From Otatea glauca (Eukaryota > Streptophyta > Magnoliopsida > Poales > Poaceae), in assembly GCA_036346275.1 (NCBI GenBank), contig CM070721.1, forward strand, positions 1,562,452 to 1,626,451: a DNA stretch of 64,000 nucleotides. The letters run 5' to 3'. The first letter of the stretch is position 1, and every line of letters begins with the position of its first letter. This document shows, one piece after another, positions 12,247 through 24,753 of this stretch. Below the pieces are notes generated by a model. The model was not told where the DNA came from and searched no databases. It saw only the letters and a list, made by a program, of their open reading frames with translations. Both the position numbers and the translations under genes were made by a program.

Positions 12247-14660
12247 TCTTTCATAAGTACAACCTTGGCAACTGTTCCTAACACTTCTCTGCCTGCTCTG
12301 TCCGGAGATAACCTGACTACTTCTCTAATGACAGTCGCTGCACAAGTAATGAACTTAATGGTTTAGCAAGTATCGCCAATGGACTCTTCAGGTTATATAA
12401 AAGTTGAAGCCCATATCACCTCCAGGCTCCAGTCAGAACAGCAATGTCATCCAGGAATTGACTCTTGCGCTCGCCGAAACCAGGGGCTTTTATAGCAGCA
12501 ATATTCAATGCACCTCTAGACCTATTGACCATGAGGGTTGCAAGAGGTTCCTGCTCAACATCCTCAGCAATTACCAGGACTGGATACCCACCTCTTATGG
12601 CATCCTCCAGAACACTAACAAGGTTTCTTGCATTGCCAGTTTTCTTGTCCACGAGAAGCAACTGAGTAATGTTATGGAAGATAAAGATCGGTTAGATGGC
12701 ATTATGGCACAGAAGGAACAAAGAGGATTTTTAGATTTTTAAAAGATACACCGGAGATAACCGAACCTTGCAATTCTCATACTCCACTGCAGTACACTGC
12801 TCCACTGACATTTTTTCACTATCTATTAGAAAGTAAGGAGAAATATAGCCGCGACCAAACTGCACGTCTTTAACAACATAGAGGTTATTTTCAGCACATT
12901 TTCCTTCAAGTGTGACCACTCCTTGCCAACCAACCTTACTCATAGCCTCAGGCCCTCAGCTATCATGTCGCCAACTAGTTGTTTCCAGCACTTACTGCAG
13001 CAACATCAGCAAGCTCACTATCTTTCAACTTGCAACAAAATCAGGTTCTGATAATTAAGACTTTTGTTTCTGAAAAATAGAATGAGTACTGTATTAGAGC
13101 AAGTAGTGCCAAAGTAGTTATTTGGCACAGCAAAATCTTTTGACTGCTTCACAAGATAACAGAAGAGGCATGAAGCCATTTGAAAAGTCCTACAGATGAA
13201 AGGGAAGAGCAGAGTGCAGATGACTTTAACTGTGAGTACTGATGTGGGACAGTTTTCATGGTTAATACTGTAACAGCATAACATCATATTAGACTTACAC
13301 CGCACAGGCCTCAAGTGTGTGCACAGCACAAGTAGTCACATCAGACTCAAGTTATGATGGAATCAAGGGATTACATGGGCAAACAAACGTCAGATGTTAG
13401 GCATGGTAAACATACCTTTAACTAGAGGATTAGATTTACTGGACAGAACAAGACCTTAACAAGAATTTACCTCTTTGGACATCTTCTTGAGTTCAGAGAC
13501 TAGCGCTTTTGCTGTTTTATAAACTGAATACTTTATATCACAATATGTAAGAACTTATGTCTTGTACCTTAACACACTCAGCAATCATCCCTTGTGCAAG
13601 GACCACAGACTTGGTTGTCCCATCTCCAGCTAAATCATTGGTCTTAGCAGCAGCTTGCTTAACCAATTTAGCTCCAATATTTTCTACTGGGTCTTCAAGC
13701 TCAACCTATTGCATGGAAAAACATTAGTTCAAGTATCTATTGGGACCAAAATGAACAGCCAAAGAAGATTTGCTGTCGCTGTCAACAGTCAACACGAGAA
13801 GTTCAACAAACATCATCATTGAAGTACAAACAGACCATGATAATATGGATTTACTGTTAAATATAGGCAACACACAGTCTAAGATATATTAGGAGGTGCA
13901 GTAGACAGCAGACAATGTAAGGAGAAGAGACAGAAAACCAACTAGTTGATGCATTTGCTGTGTCAAAACGCAGAGATGTACGACAGTGAGCATGACTTTA
14001 TGTACTTCGCGTACAGAGACTCTCTCACCAAGGAAAGTCATCTCAGCTATCGAAAAAACCTACTAAGGCTTTGTGTGAAAGTAAGAAGAACCTACAAATG
14101 CTGTGTTAACTAGCAAAAAGTAACATTGCAATATCTACATCAATTGTAGGTAATGGCTAGCATGTATGGCATACCCATCCCAATGCACCATAACAGAAGA
14201 GGGTGCTAACAAACATAACATGATTTCAAGCGATACCTCTTTTACCATAGTAACACCGTCATTAACAATCTTAGGTGATCCATACTTGCTCTCAAGTACA
14301 ACATTGCGCCCTTTCGGTCCAAGTGTAACTTCAAGAAGGTCTGCAAGCTTATTGACACCAGTCTTAACATAAAAGCAAACCAATCAGCATATTAAACAAA
14401 AATGTTACGGTTGCTCGGATGATTGTATCATATCTTTATGAGATAGATCAGGTGCCTTACTTACTTGCAGCTTCTTGATAGCCAACCCATCCTTGTTGAA
14501 ATGCAACTCCTTGCCAGCATTGACACCTTCTTTGAAGGCAGGCAACGTGTGGAACAGAGATAGATGGCCGGGAGACCAAGGAAATCTTCTTGTTCGTTGG
14601 AAAACTAGTAGGTGCAGCTGTAAGGCCGCACATGGTGGTGGCACCAAAGGTTGAAGCCAT

Positions 14661-16040
14661 AATTATGTTGTAGTGTTACATATAATGTCAGTTAACATCA
14701 GTACAGACATGCCAGGGAGCCATGTTTGGGTAGCCTACAATAGCTGATGAAGAAAGCACATCCCTCAATGATAGAACTTAGCATTTCAGAACTCCTAGGG
14801 GGGACACAACGATATAAGCAAAGCAAAGTAACAAACAAGGATCCATAGTAAAGCCACCGTGATATTGGACAGCCATCTACAAGGAAAGGATCCCTATTCA
14901 AGTAGTAATAGTATTTCCCAAGCACACTAGTACCAACCCACAAATACAGAAACCTCCACCAAAATCTAAACAGCACCCAAGCTCACATCTCAAAATTAGG
15001 CCCCAGATTACTTCATGACCAACCAAACAATATCTATAGGACTAAACTTCCCCTCGAACCAAGGCCAAATCCCTTAAGCCCCAACAGTACACTAACCATC
15101 CCACTTGTACAAATGACTGAATGAGCAATGCAATTTCAACAGCACCCACTCGAAACTTGAGATCAGGCCCCGAATTACTTGACGACTGACCAAGACTTGG
15201 GTTCAAGCTTTCCCCAGCGCCTTTCAACTCCTGACGTCTACGAAGGAGAACAAAATTGCCATGAAACTGAGAGCTTAAACCTTCCAATGCTAGGTTTCTA
15301 AACTCAAAACTAGTACTACACAAGGCAGAACAGAACAAAACAGATACTACACAAGCATCAGTCGCACTCCCGCCTCCGAGGCTGCGAATGCGATCGATCT
15401 GACCGTGATGGAGTAGGATCGCCAAATCCACAGCAATCGCGTAGCGGCAACGGCGTCCATGCATCTGCTGACTACCACCAAACTCACCGATTTTTGACCC
15501 CGATCAAACGATGCTACGATCACCAAACCCAACCCCACACACACACACAAAAAAAACCCCGAAATTTCATCACCCATATTAGCTAAGAGATCGGCCGCGG
15601 GGTAAGGACAAGGTATCTGAAAACGAATCTGCAACTCCCACGAGATCAACCGAGACGAAAATTAGCACACGGGCGGCAGAGACCGAGAAGCGGGGGAGAG
15701 GGATCGTAGACGGTTGGTGCGATACCCACGCGGCGTCCCGGAGCTAGGGTTTTCGGCGCGGAGGAGTTGACACCGGAGGGAGCGGTTCAAATACGCAGAG
15801 AAGACGCTCGGCGGCAGGGCGGGACCGCGGGAGTCGGGATGACGCCTTCTTCCTGCTTGGTCCGCACTGACAGGCGGGCCCGACTTAATTGTCCTAGCTT
15901 TGTCTGACAGAGTCCGACCTGCCCACATCCGCATGCTGTCTTTATACACGTTAACCAGTATAGTGTCTTGTCTTTCGGTTTCTTTTTCTTAGCACATAAT
16001 ATATGATTTTTTTCTTTTCTAGAACGTTTGTTTCCTTTTT
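14661..16040. other. 5' region of the chaperonin pseudogene
   Basis: A GC-rich stretch at about 15660-15850 contains, on the minus strand, AAAACCCTAGC (telo-box like) and a TATTTGAAC TATA-like word. It resembles a plant promoter and 5' untranslated exon, by analogy with the intact paralogue, which has a long 5' UTR intron. The remaining sequence to 14661 would then be that intron. No other gene is visible. Inference only. Confidence 0.35.
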
Positions 16041-16290
16041 CTTAATTTTAGGATATTTGTTTCCTTCTTCTTGAGATGATGCTGGAGGTGGAGGGAGATC
16101 TGTTGTGGGCCACAGGGATGAGTTAGACACATTAAATAATGGCCATCCGATGTGGGTGAGTAAAGCTGAGGAAAGATCTGAGAGGTTAATTTTGATGGAG
16201 ACAAGTTTTTGGAGACTTTTCGTTAGGTGTATGAAAGTTGAACCATCTCTAGTAGGATGTATTATTTAGAGTGAACATAAAAAGAATGCT
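16041..16290. repeat. Dispersed repeat, inverted relative of 58780-59000
   Basis: The reverse complement of about 16050-16280 matches 58780-59000 over long stretches, for example around CATCCGATGGCCATTATTTA and CTGTGGCCCACAACAGA. A shorter match lies at 59410-59540. No coding capacity was seen and the boundaries are not defined. Confidence 0.6.
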
Positions 16291-16347
16291 TATGTGCATT
16301 ATAAAAGGATATAGATTAACGAAGTAATCGAAAACACTAACAAAGTA

Positions 16348-16570
16348 CTCCCTCCGATTACACCTTCCGAATACATATGGTTATCATCGTAGATGTAGCT
16401 ACAATCAAATTTTTAATAATTTAACCGTTAATATCTTTTTAAATATTTAAATTAGATAATTAAAAATTATTTGTGTACATTTATCTTAAAAAGTACTTTC
16501 ATAGTATTATAATTTTATTAGATTTTATAAATATATTATAATAAAAATTAATAGTCAAAACTGTGTTTAG
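16348..16570. mobile_element. Stowaway-like element, truncated or decayed
   Basis: Starts TA-CTCCCTCCG, the usual Stowaway terminus, followed by AT-rich sequence. The matching GGAGGGAG end was not found downstream, so the right edge is a guess. Low confidence. Confidence 0.35.
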
Positions 16571-16984
16571 AAAATAACTATCTCACTCAACGGAACACGC
16601 GCGCGCGCACATACATAGACGACTCCCTTGCCAACTGCCCGATCCTCAGAAACCAACGTGACTTTGCTCCTACTGAATCAGTTGATTCTACAAAGAAAGC
16701 TACATACAATACGTGCAGCCGCAGCGCGACGGAAGTAGCACAGGGAGCTGTCCGAAACCTTTCGATATTTTCTGCGTAATTTGAGAACCGTTCCAATTAC
16801 ATCACAAATTTCACCAATGCTTCCTCTGCTTATTTCGCCTCCGGTGGTACAGCAAATCACATTTTTATCTCCAAACTACCGCATCGACCTCTCCAAAACT
16901 CAATATTCATTCATGCTACCGAAAAAGAAATGACTACCGCCTTCTTCCCATAAAACAAGGCCACTGTAGCTCGGTCGTCATTCA

Positions 16985-19900
16985 TCAGTATCCATAGCCT
17001 GGTCATGGCAAAAATTAGCAACATGTTAGCATAACGTTGGTCAATGTCTTAACAGTGAAATGACGCGTACAAAACATTATGACAGCGTCATTTACCGGAG
17101 TTGTCCATCGGGTTAGTGACGGGCGCGGGCTCGGGCTCCTTGATCTCGACGACGACGACGTCCGATGTGAGGAACGTCTTGGCCACCGACGCGGCGTGCT
17201 CCAGGCAACATCTCACCACCTGTTGTTCATCATCAGGAATGGATGCCGGCCTTTTAGCTCATCGCCGTTTTGTCTCACCAAAGAAGGTAGAACAAAGAGA
17301 GGAAATAATCATAGTGTCAACCACGTGCAAGGACTAGTGTTATGTTCTTTACTTCCGATCGTTTTTGCTTTCATTCTTTTTTCCTTTAGCAGTTCCCTAA
17401 GTTCTTTATACTTCTTTTTCCAGTTATACTAAATTGAAGCTAAATTAGGTTGGCCTATCCATTTCACTTACTTTCTTTTGTCTTTCTGGGACTACAACTC
17501 CCGAAGCTTAAATCTGGACACTTTATCATATAAAGTAATCAAACCATAACACAAAGGTGACTGTGCATATCAAACAAGACGCAACCGGATGGTAAGACAG
17601 AATAATTGATGCCTGAAGTCACTAGGATCACAAATCTTGTATTCATTTAATATTAGCGCCATCAAAAGTGAAGGGAGTCACAAGGTTACAAACCTTAGTG
17701 GGGTCAATGATACCAGCAGCCATCAAGTCCTCGTACTGCCCAGTAGCAGCATTGTAGCCAAACTTGAAGTTATCGTTTGCAAGAACCTGGTACAGTAGCA
17801 TTTTTCATGTCATTCAAATCCATGCAGTGAAATCTAAACTTTTTTGAGTAAAAGAGCTCTAACTTTCTCAGTAACAACGCTGCCATTGACACCGGCATTC
17901 TTAGCAATCAATTTAAGTGGGTAGCTCAGGGCCCTCCTCACTATTTCAGCTCCAACCTACAAAGTTGGCAGTACAGCATGTCAATTTGAAAGGCCCAATA
18001 GTTCAAAAATCAGTTTCTGACCCATATACAGTAGACCACACTGGGTGCAAGTATTAAAAGTTCTATACACTTTGTTTCTCTACAAAGCAGGTTCATTTCG
18101 TTTTCACCTTCTGCTCATCGTTCTCCAGGGTGTCCTTGATGTCATCAACTTTAGCTGCCAGTCTCAAAAGAGAGCACCCTCCACCGACAACAATACCTTC
18201 CTCGACGGCAGCCTGTAAAGAGAAAGGAGCAATTTTACATTGATGATGTTTCAGGGAGCAACAAATTCATGTACTTATCCTGCTTCCTTAAGAAGCAAAT
18301 ATGAGATCTGACAGCTCAAAATGGTGAATGACATGACATCAATAGACTTACCTTAGTTGCATTTAGGGCATCCTCAACTCTCAACTTCTTCTCTTTAAGT
18401 TCAGTTTCTGTTTGTGCACCCACCTACCAAATAACAAGCCATGGATTACAGTTAACCCATCGTCCTTCCTTCCAACATTTAATCAAGGAAAAGAACAAAA
18501 AACAGATAACATGAAATCTATGTCCTTTGGCATACCTGAATGACAGCAACACCACCAGCGAGTTTTGCTATCCTCTCATTGAGCTTTTCCTTTTCGTAAT
18601 CTTGATCTGCTGCCTGAAAATTAAATTGATACAACGTAGTTTCAGACGTAAGACCATGATGCTTCCTTTTTCTACAACAAATAATGCAACTCCAGAGATA
18701 GCGTTCTTGACAACAAATTTCCAATCTACACATAGGATGAAGCATGTAACCAACCAGGCTACATTTTCTGAGCTGTCACACCCTATGCCCCAGCATGAAG
18801 AAACGGAGCCTTCCAGAACAACACACTATTGAGTCAAGTGAGATATAGAGAACAAGAAAAGGTCAGACCTCGATGAGATTTTTTATTTGGGCAACCCTCT
18901 TAGTTACTTCTTCCTGGGTGCTGCCATCACCAACTATCGTTGTCGACTCTTTGGTTAGGACAACCTTTGCAGCAGTTCCTAGAGCTGATTTGTCCGCCTT
19001 GTCAAGTGACAATCCAACCTCATCTCTGATTACAGTTGCTGTGGAAATAAATAATGCTCATAAATAATAAGCATTAGTGATCACGACAACATTCCAGAGT
19101 GTATGTTCGCCTCACCTCCAGTAAGTATGGCAATATCATCCAAGTACTGGGTCTTGCGATCTCCAAAACCAGGGGCTTTGATAGCAGCAATCTTCAGAGA
19201 TCCTCTAAGCTTGTTAACAACAAGGGTAGCAAGAGCCTCCTGCTCAATATCCTCAGCAATTATCAGAATTGGGTATGCACCTCTTATGGCTTCCTCCAAA
19301 ACATTGATAAGATCCCTTGCATTGGTAATTTTTTTGTCCACCAGGAGCAGCTGAAGAATGAAGATGAAAATATAATGAAATGAATAATCTGAAACAAATA
19401 GATACAGTGAGTGGCAGAAATAGCAAATTGGTAGCTCAGATTCCATGCTACCTTGCAGTTCTCGTACTCTGCAGACATTTTCTCACTGTCAGTTACAAAA
19501 TAAGGAGAGATATAACCACGATCAAATTGCATTCCCTCCACAACATAGAGATTATTTTCGGAACTTCTCCCTTCTTCAAGGGTAACCACACCCTTCCGGC
19601 CAACCTTGCTCATAGCCTCTGCTATCATGTTACCAATTTCATAGTTGTTGCCAGCACTGACCGCAGCGACATCTGCAAGCTCACTATCTTCAACCTGAAG
19701 CAAGAAAATGCACTCATAAGGGCTTGCCAAACTAGAAAATATTGGCAGCATAATAGCCTAACAGTTAGTTTTACCTCCTTTGATAATTTCCGTAGTTCTT
19801 CGACTAGTGCTTTCGCTGTTTTCTCAATACCACGAGTAATTTGTACAGGATTAGCACCAGCTGCAACAACCTGAATAAGAGCAGATGAGTTGTTTGGTTT

Positions 19901-20988
19901 AGAAAATAGTGATTCCACATTCAGATATACAGGACTACATGTAACAATAAATCTCAACTAATGGCAAACCTTAACACCCTCAGCAATCAGCCCCTGAGCA
20001 AGGACCACAGAAGTGGTTGTCCCATCTCCAGCTAAATCATTGGTCTTTGCTGCAGCTTGCCTAACCAACTTAACCCCAATGTTTTCAACAGGATCCTCCA
20101 GCTCAACCTGCAGAACGACAATTGACTTGAAAACTCTACTGGGATTTTAGAACTAATCATGAGTTGCATGAAAATCCAGAAAATTCCAGTACATCCAGTA
20201 ACAAATTTCGATAAATATGCAACACTTCCTACGATAAAAACAAAGTGTGCACCATCAGCTATAGTACAGACAACAGCTAACTAGTTAGGCTTCTGCTCAT
20301 CTTTTCAGAAAGTAATAAATTAGAATGCATGTAGATCAATTATGATAGAATATGACGTGCAAAATCATGTGCAGCAAGAACGAAAAGAAATACACTAGGG
20401 TGTATAATTTACCGGTCATGATGTTTTACTTTGCAAAACAAAAAACTTCAGTGAAAGTGTGGGTGAACAGCTAACAAGCAAATTCTAAGTTGTGCAATGC
20501 TGATCACTGGAAGATCTTTGGCATGATAACATTGCAGTATACCTCTTTTGCAACTGTCACACCATCATTCACAATCCTAGGGGACCCATACTTGCTCTCC
20601 AAAACAACATTCCTTCCCTTTGGTCCCAATGTAACTCCAACAAGGTCTGCGAGCTTATTGACTCCAGTCTGACAAATAGAAACAAATAATTAGTGTCTGC
20701 TCAAGGCTCACCAGTCACCAGCACATTGTCAGAAGTCAAAATAGAATGTCCAAGAACTGTGAAGCTTGCCTGGAGCTTCTTGACAGCTGAGCCATCCTTG
20801 TTGAAGTACAACTCCTTAGCTGCTTTTACTCTGAAGTTGCACTTCCTCTGAAGGCGCACATTTCGTGGTCGGTTGGTAATGGAGATAGATGATAATGAAG
20901 ATAAAGAAGATGGCTTCTTGTCTGATACGATGCCAGTTGGTGCTGCCATGAGGCCAACCGTAGAAGTGGCACCAAATGTTGAAGCCAT
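16985..20988 (-). CDS. CPN60B: Plastid chaperonin-60 subunit beta (RuBisCO-binding protein beta), 601 aa
   Basis: A group I chaperonin subunit that folds plastid proteins, including RubisCO large subunit, together with alpha subunits and Cpn10/Cpn20. Fourteen coding exons give exactly 602 codons: 20770-20988, 20543-20668, 19970-20107, 19775-19870, 19452-19694, 19116-19350, 18869-19038, 18536-18613, 18352-18423, 18108-18212, 17864-17956, 17694-17786, 17096-17219, 16985-16998. The first ~55 residues (MASTFGATSTVG, Ser-rich) look like a chloroplast transit peptide. Family motifs are all present: TLGPKGRNVVLESKYG, NDLAGDGTTTSVVLAQ, EEGIVVGGG and the C-terminal NSGYGY. Length matches the family (about 600). 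The first intron uses a GC donor (CAG|GCAAGC). The last exon is 14 nt and supplies only YGY plus part of a glycine codon; reading through instead would end the protein after NSGK. A broken paralogue lies immediately downstream. Confidence 0.95.
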
Positions 20989-22130
20989 GTTTGCCTATGC
21001 AGCGATGATCACATCAGCATGACAAAAGAATAGAAGCATACAGCAGAAACAACCATAAGCATGCTTCACTTGGGACAATGGAAGTGGAGGTGACCACATG
21101 ACACTAAGGCAACCATAAGCAAAGGTCAGAAATACATCAAAGCAAATATGCATGAATACATCTGAATGAGGATGTTGCCTGTCTACGTTGTAAACAGAAA
21201 GGGAAACACACACACACACAAAAAGACCATTTCAGCGCAATAGTTTGTAAAAATGGCAGTATGAAACAAATTAAAGCGACTCTGCAGCCCTGATTTCTTT
21301 TCTAGTAACCACATGTATGACCAACAAATACAGTTTACCAGTTCACCTACCACTAGAAATTCAAATTTAGGTGCTGTTCACCCACCCTGACAATTTTGGC
21401 AACTACAAAATGACTTAACACTCACAAACATACATAAGAACGCTGCCATTTTCACTATCGAATTGAACAAAACATGTACCTTCAGCTTTGGTTAGCTGAG
21501 TAAGAGTATTCCAAACCCAAAAACCGCTACCGCGACGCTAAGTACAAGCATACCACCGATGGACAGAAAGTCCCCCACCTTTAGGAATCCACTGGCAGAC
21601 AAATCAAACTGATGAATCCAAAACACCATATAAACAACCAATTCATTAACAGTTACAGCACTTCCTTAGGCACAATGCCACCACACCCTTCGTACTTACT
21701 ACAAAAGCGAAAGTATACCGCGCACGTGAACGAATTTAACAAGAAACGCACCATTTTACACTAGTGTACCAATTATAGCGCTCAAATCCAAAACCCAAAC
21801 CCTGGGAGGGTATAGCACCAACGGCCCATAGCATTTGGGTAAAAATCAGCTCTATCAACAACCATAGAACATCCCAAAACCGCGCCCCAATCCAAACCAG
21901 CAAACGAACTACCTAGAACCCGAACTACCGGCGAAATTGGAGCGAAACCGGACGCAACCAGTCCATCTAATCCTCAAACCACGGCTCGGGATGCTACGAC
22001 TGAACACCAAATCAAGGGATCGAGGAGGGGAGGAGGAGGGCCTGGGGTTAGGGATTCAGCTCACCTCGCGGAGGGGTGGGACTGGGAGGAGCGGGCGGGG
22101 CGGAGGACGGAGGCGAGCGGAGAGGATAAG
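20989..22130 (-). other. 5' untranslated exon and 5' UTR intron of CPN60B
   Basis: On the minus strand a donor CGCGAG|GTGAGC at 22065/22064 and an acceptor TGCATAG|GCAAAC at 20995/20994, six bases before the ATG, define a likely 1.07-kb leader intron (20995-22064). The GC-rich purine-pyrimidine stretch at about 22065-22130 would be the untranslated first exon. Inferred from splice signals and the promoter position; transcripts would confirm. Confidence 0.55.
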
Positions 22131-22155
22131 GCTGCGGCCTCGCCTCGGGAGGGTC

Positions 22156-22162
22156 TTAAATA
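22156..22162 (-). promoter_or_regulatory. TATA-like box of CPN60B
   Basis: Reads TATTTAA on the minus strand, about 90 bases upstream of the leader intron donor and next to the GC-rich leader. The duplicated copy lies at 27346-27352. Confidence 0.45.
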
Positions 22163-22270
22163 CACTCCAGGGTTTTTACAAGGGTGCTGCCAATTTTTTG
22201 TATACGCCCCTGGATAAGTGTGTATTTCAGCAAAGTATTAGTTGTCAAGCCAAATCTTAGCAACCGTTAG

Positions 22271-22382
22271 TCTCCGTCTTTTTCTATTTCAGATAATAAT
22301 CTTAGCAACAAGGTCTGCGATCAATACAAAAACTCTTTCCTTTTCTCTCCGTCTTTTTCTATTTCAGATAATAATCTTAGCA
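22271..22382. repeat. Short direct repeat in the CPN60B upstream region
   Basis: A block starting TCTCCGTCTTTTTCTATTTC and running through AGATAATAATCTTAGCAA occurs at about 22271-22308 and again about 75 bp later. The arrangement is kept in the duplicate at about 27462-27575, so it predates the segmental duplication. Confidence 0.7.
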
Positions 22383-23001
22383 ACCGTTAGTCTCCATCAC
22401 CTATCCCGCGGATTGGATATACTACCACACAAGTAATCGACAAGAGGCTAAGTTACTTTTTCATTACGAGCATGCTTATAATTAATGCAAAAAAGGTAAA
22501 TTGTTATGAAGAAGAGAAAAATCCTTATACAGCACCAAATAACTACTTGCAGGATATAATATCCCATGTTATGCCACATACTTGCAAAGCTAGTACCCTC
22601 CGTACCATCACTGTCGACCGGTAAGTTGCTGTCAAAATCTTTTTGCCCCATTATACCATACGAAGTACATATATCCCAAAGGATAAACAGAAACTTTTTA
22701 TCACATTCGAGTGGGGATAAGTCAAGTAGGCTTTAGCAGCAACCAGCTTCTTCCTTAAAAAAAGTCACGCTCACAAGCAACCAACTCAGACCCCTAAACA
22801 ATTCTGTTTTTAAACGGTTTTTGGCATAAGCTAAAAAGACATTTGTATCTACCAAAAGTCAAAAGCTGAAAATTGGATGGAACCTGTTTTTACAATTTTT
22901 TACTGAGAGAAATTAGTTGTTTATCAAACAATCTATTATAAAAAAAACTACGGCTACTTTTCAGTAAAAAAACTTAAAAAATAGCCTTTTAAAAAGGCTA
23001 C

Positions 23002-23282
23002 GGGCATGTTTGGTTCATAACTAAACTTTGTCATATTTTGCCACGCCTCAAGTTAGGTAAGTTTGACCGAGTTAGGCCTCCGTTTAGTTCATAGCCACAC
23101 CTGTGGCAAGATTCCTTCTTGCCATCCAGGTCTCACGTGTCATCGACTTAAAAAAGTGTGGCAAAATTCATTTTTCTAGCCAAAGTGTAGCTTCAATTTT
23201 GATATCCTAACCTTAGACAAGCTTGACAAAAAAAAAACTATGGCTAAACATGACAACCTTAATATATGAATCAAACAAACCC
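23002..23282. mobile_element. Tourist-like MITE, unit 1 copy (281 bp)
   Basis: Ends GGGCATGTTTGGTTCAT and ATGAATCAAACAAACCC are imperfect inverted repeats, flanked by TAC on both sides (3-bp target duplication). The GGG...TGTTTGG terminus is typical of grass Tourist/Harbinger elements, although the usual target is TWA. An equal-length copy in unit 2 spans 28184-28464, so insertion preceded the duplication. Confidence 0.6.
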
Positions 23283-23561
23283 TACATCTCCCTAGATGAG
23301 CCCTCAAGCGAGCCGAACAAGGTCTCAACTGGGCTCCAAAATGAAGATGACATTTCTCGGGGTGCATACCGTAAAAAAGAGTGCAGGGCGAGAGCAGCGG
23401 CCGTTGGATCCAGCGCGCAGCCTGGACCGTTGTGGAAGTGTCTAGAAGCAGCGAGCATTGTTGTTAATGGGCCCACCAGAGCGAATATTCTCACTATGAC
23501 TTCCAAATGGGCCTCAGCTATGATGGGCCGAAAACGTAAGAAAGATTTATACTACAACGAC

Positions 23562-24191
23562 GAATTTTTATTTTAAATAATATAATTTTTTATTTAAATT
23601 GCAAAAATATACGTCTATCTCAAAAAATTACAAAAATATACTTTTGTCGTCCGTATATGGGGCGATCGCCCCATATCTGAGCGATAAATCTTCGATCTGA
23701 ATGGCGATATTTCTCTGTCTACTGTCGGTTCTAAAAAATCATAACTTTTTCATATGATGTCGGATGGAGATGAACTTTATATGAAAATTATAGCTCTCGA
23801 CAGGATCTACAACTTTTGTATATAAAATTTTTCAATTTGAATACATTTAGATGGTCAAAAATGGGATAGAATATTCAGATCTGAAACTTCTATCCTATTT
23901 TTGGCTATCTAAATGGATTCAAATAAAAAAATTTGTATAAAAAAGTTGTAGATACCGTCGAGAGCTACAATTTTCATATAAAATTCATCTCCATCCGACA
24001 TCATATGAAAAAGTTATGATTTTTTGAAATTGACACAGACAGAGGAAATATCGCGGCGTTAAACTGACTGATCGCTCGTGTATGGGACGATCGCCCACGT
24101 GACGGCGACAAAAGTATATTTTGTAATTTTATGAGATCGACGTATATTTTGCAATTTGAATAAAAAATTGTATTATTTAAAATAAAAATTC
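23562..24191. mobile_element. Mutator-type fold-back element (630 bp)
   Basis: The termini GAATTTTTATTTTAAATAAT and its complement are inverted repeats, flanked by perfect 10-bp direct repeats CTACAACGAC (23552-23561 and 24192-24201). Almost the whole element is one inverted repeat with arms of about 300 bp meeting near 23870-23890, so a transcript would fold into a long hairpin. Each arm carries a GGCGATCG-type palindrome. No coding sequence. It sits at exactly the site taken by the 8.2-kb element in unit 2. Confidence 0.85.
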
Positions 24192-24753
24192 CTACAACGA
24201 CTTGCTTGTTACTCTGATGTAAAAAATTGTAATCGAGTCCTGACGAAGTTCAACTTGTTATAGCCTAGGCAGGAGGCACCCGACCATACTACTTTACTCG
24301 TTCTTCTAAAAAAAGAGAGAGAATATAATCCAATTTTTTGTTACTTGTTAGAGTGAAATATAGTATGGGATAAGAGGTGGAGCCAGTTGTAACCTGTAGT
24401 TTTAAGTCAAGGTGGCATGGACTGATGCAGCTCTACAAAAATTAAGCTTGTCTGTCAACTTGTACTGCAAACCAGTACACACCTTGTCGGCGGACATTAC
24501 ACAGCACGTGCAAATACTGTCGGTAGGCTAGCTAGGCACATTTGTAAGTCAAACGCCAATGCGTTGCAAAAACAAATGGCGGCGTGGCCTGCATGATCGC
24601 CACCATGGTACAAGCATCTCTCGGAGGCAATAAAATCTGGAAACCAGGAGAAACAAACTTCTGAATACAGGGATGCAAAAACGACGACGACGACGAAGAA
24701 ATCTGCAGGAAGGATAGATCGATAGATACATCAGATCAGACTCGTATGCATTC

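Larger units (their letters stand above)
7438..14660 (-). pseudogene. Plastid chaperonin-60 beta pseudogene, intron-containing, split by a solo LTR
   Basis: Homologous exon by exon to the intact gene at 16985-20988, so it arose by DNA duplication and not retroposition. Recognisable exons: 14465-14660, 14237-14362, 13568-13705, 13471-13518 (partial), about 12768-13028, about 12427-12661, 12247-12337 plus 9604-9684 (split by the LTR), 9260-9337, 9100-9168, about 8855-8905, 8393 to about 8435 (partial), 8218-8310, 7540-7663 and 7438-7451. Damage: exon 1 is 196 nt and changes frame; the first half of exon 4 and most of intron 3 are lost; exon 5 has an extra base and an in-frame stop; exon 10 has an early stop; a MITE lies in exon 11; the acceptor before exon 8 reads AA and that before exon 13 reads GG. 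The GDGTTT nucleotide motif reads GDGTTK. Some exons (2, 6, 12) remain open, so decay looks moderate. Confidence 0.92.
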
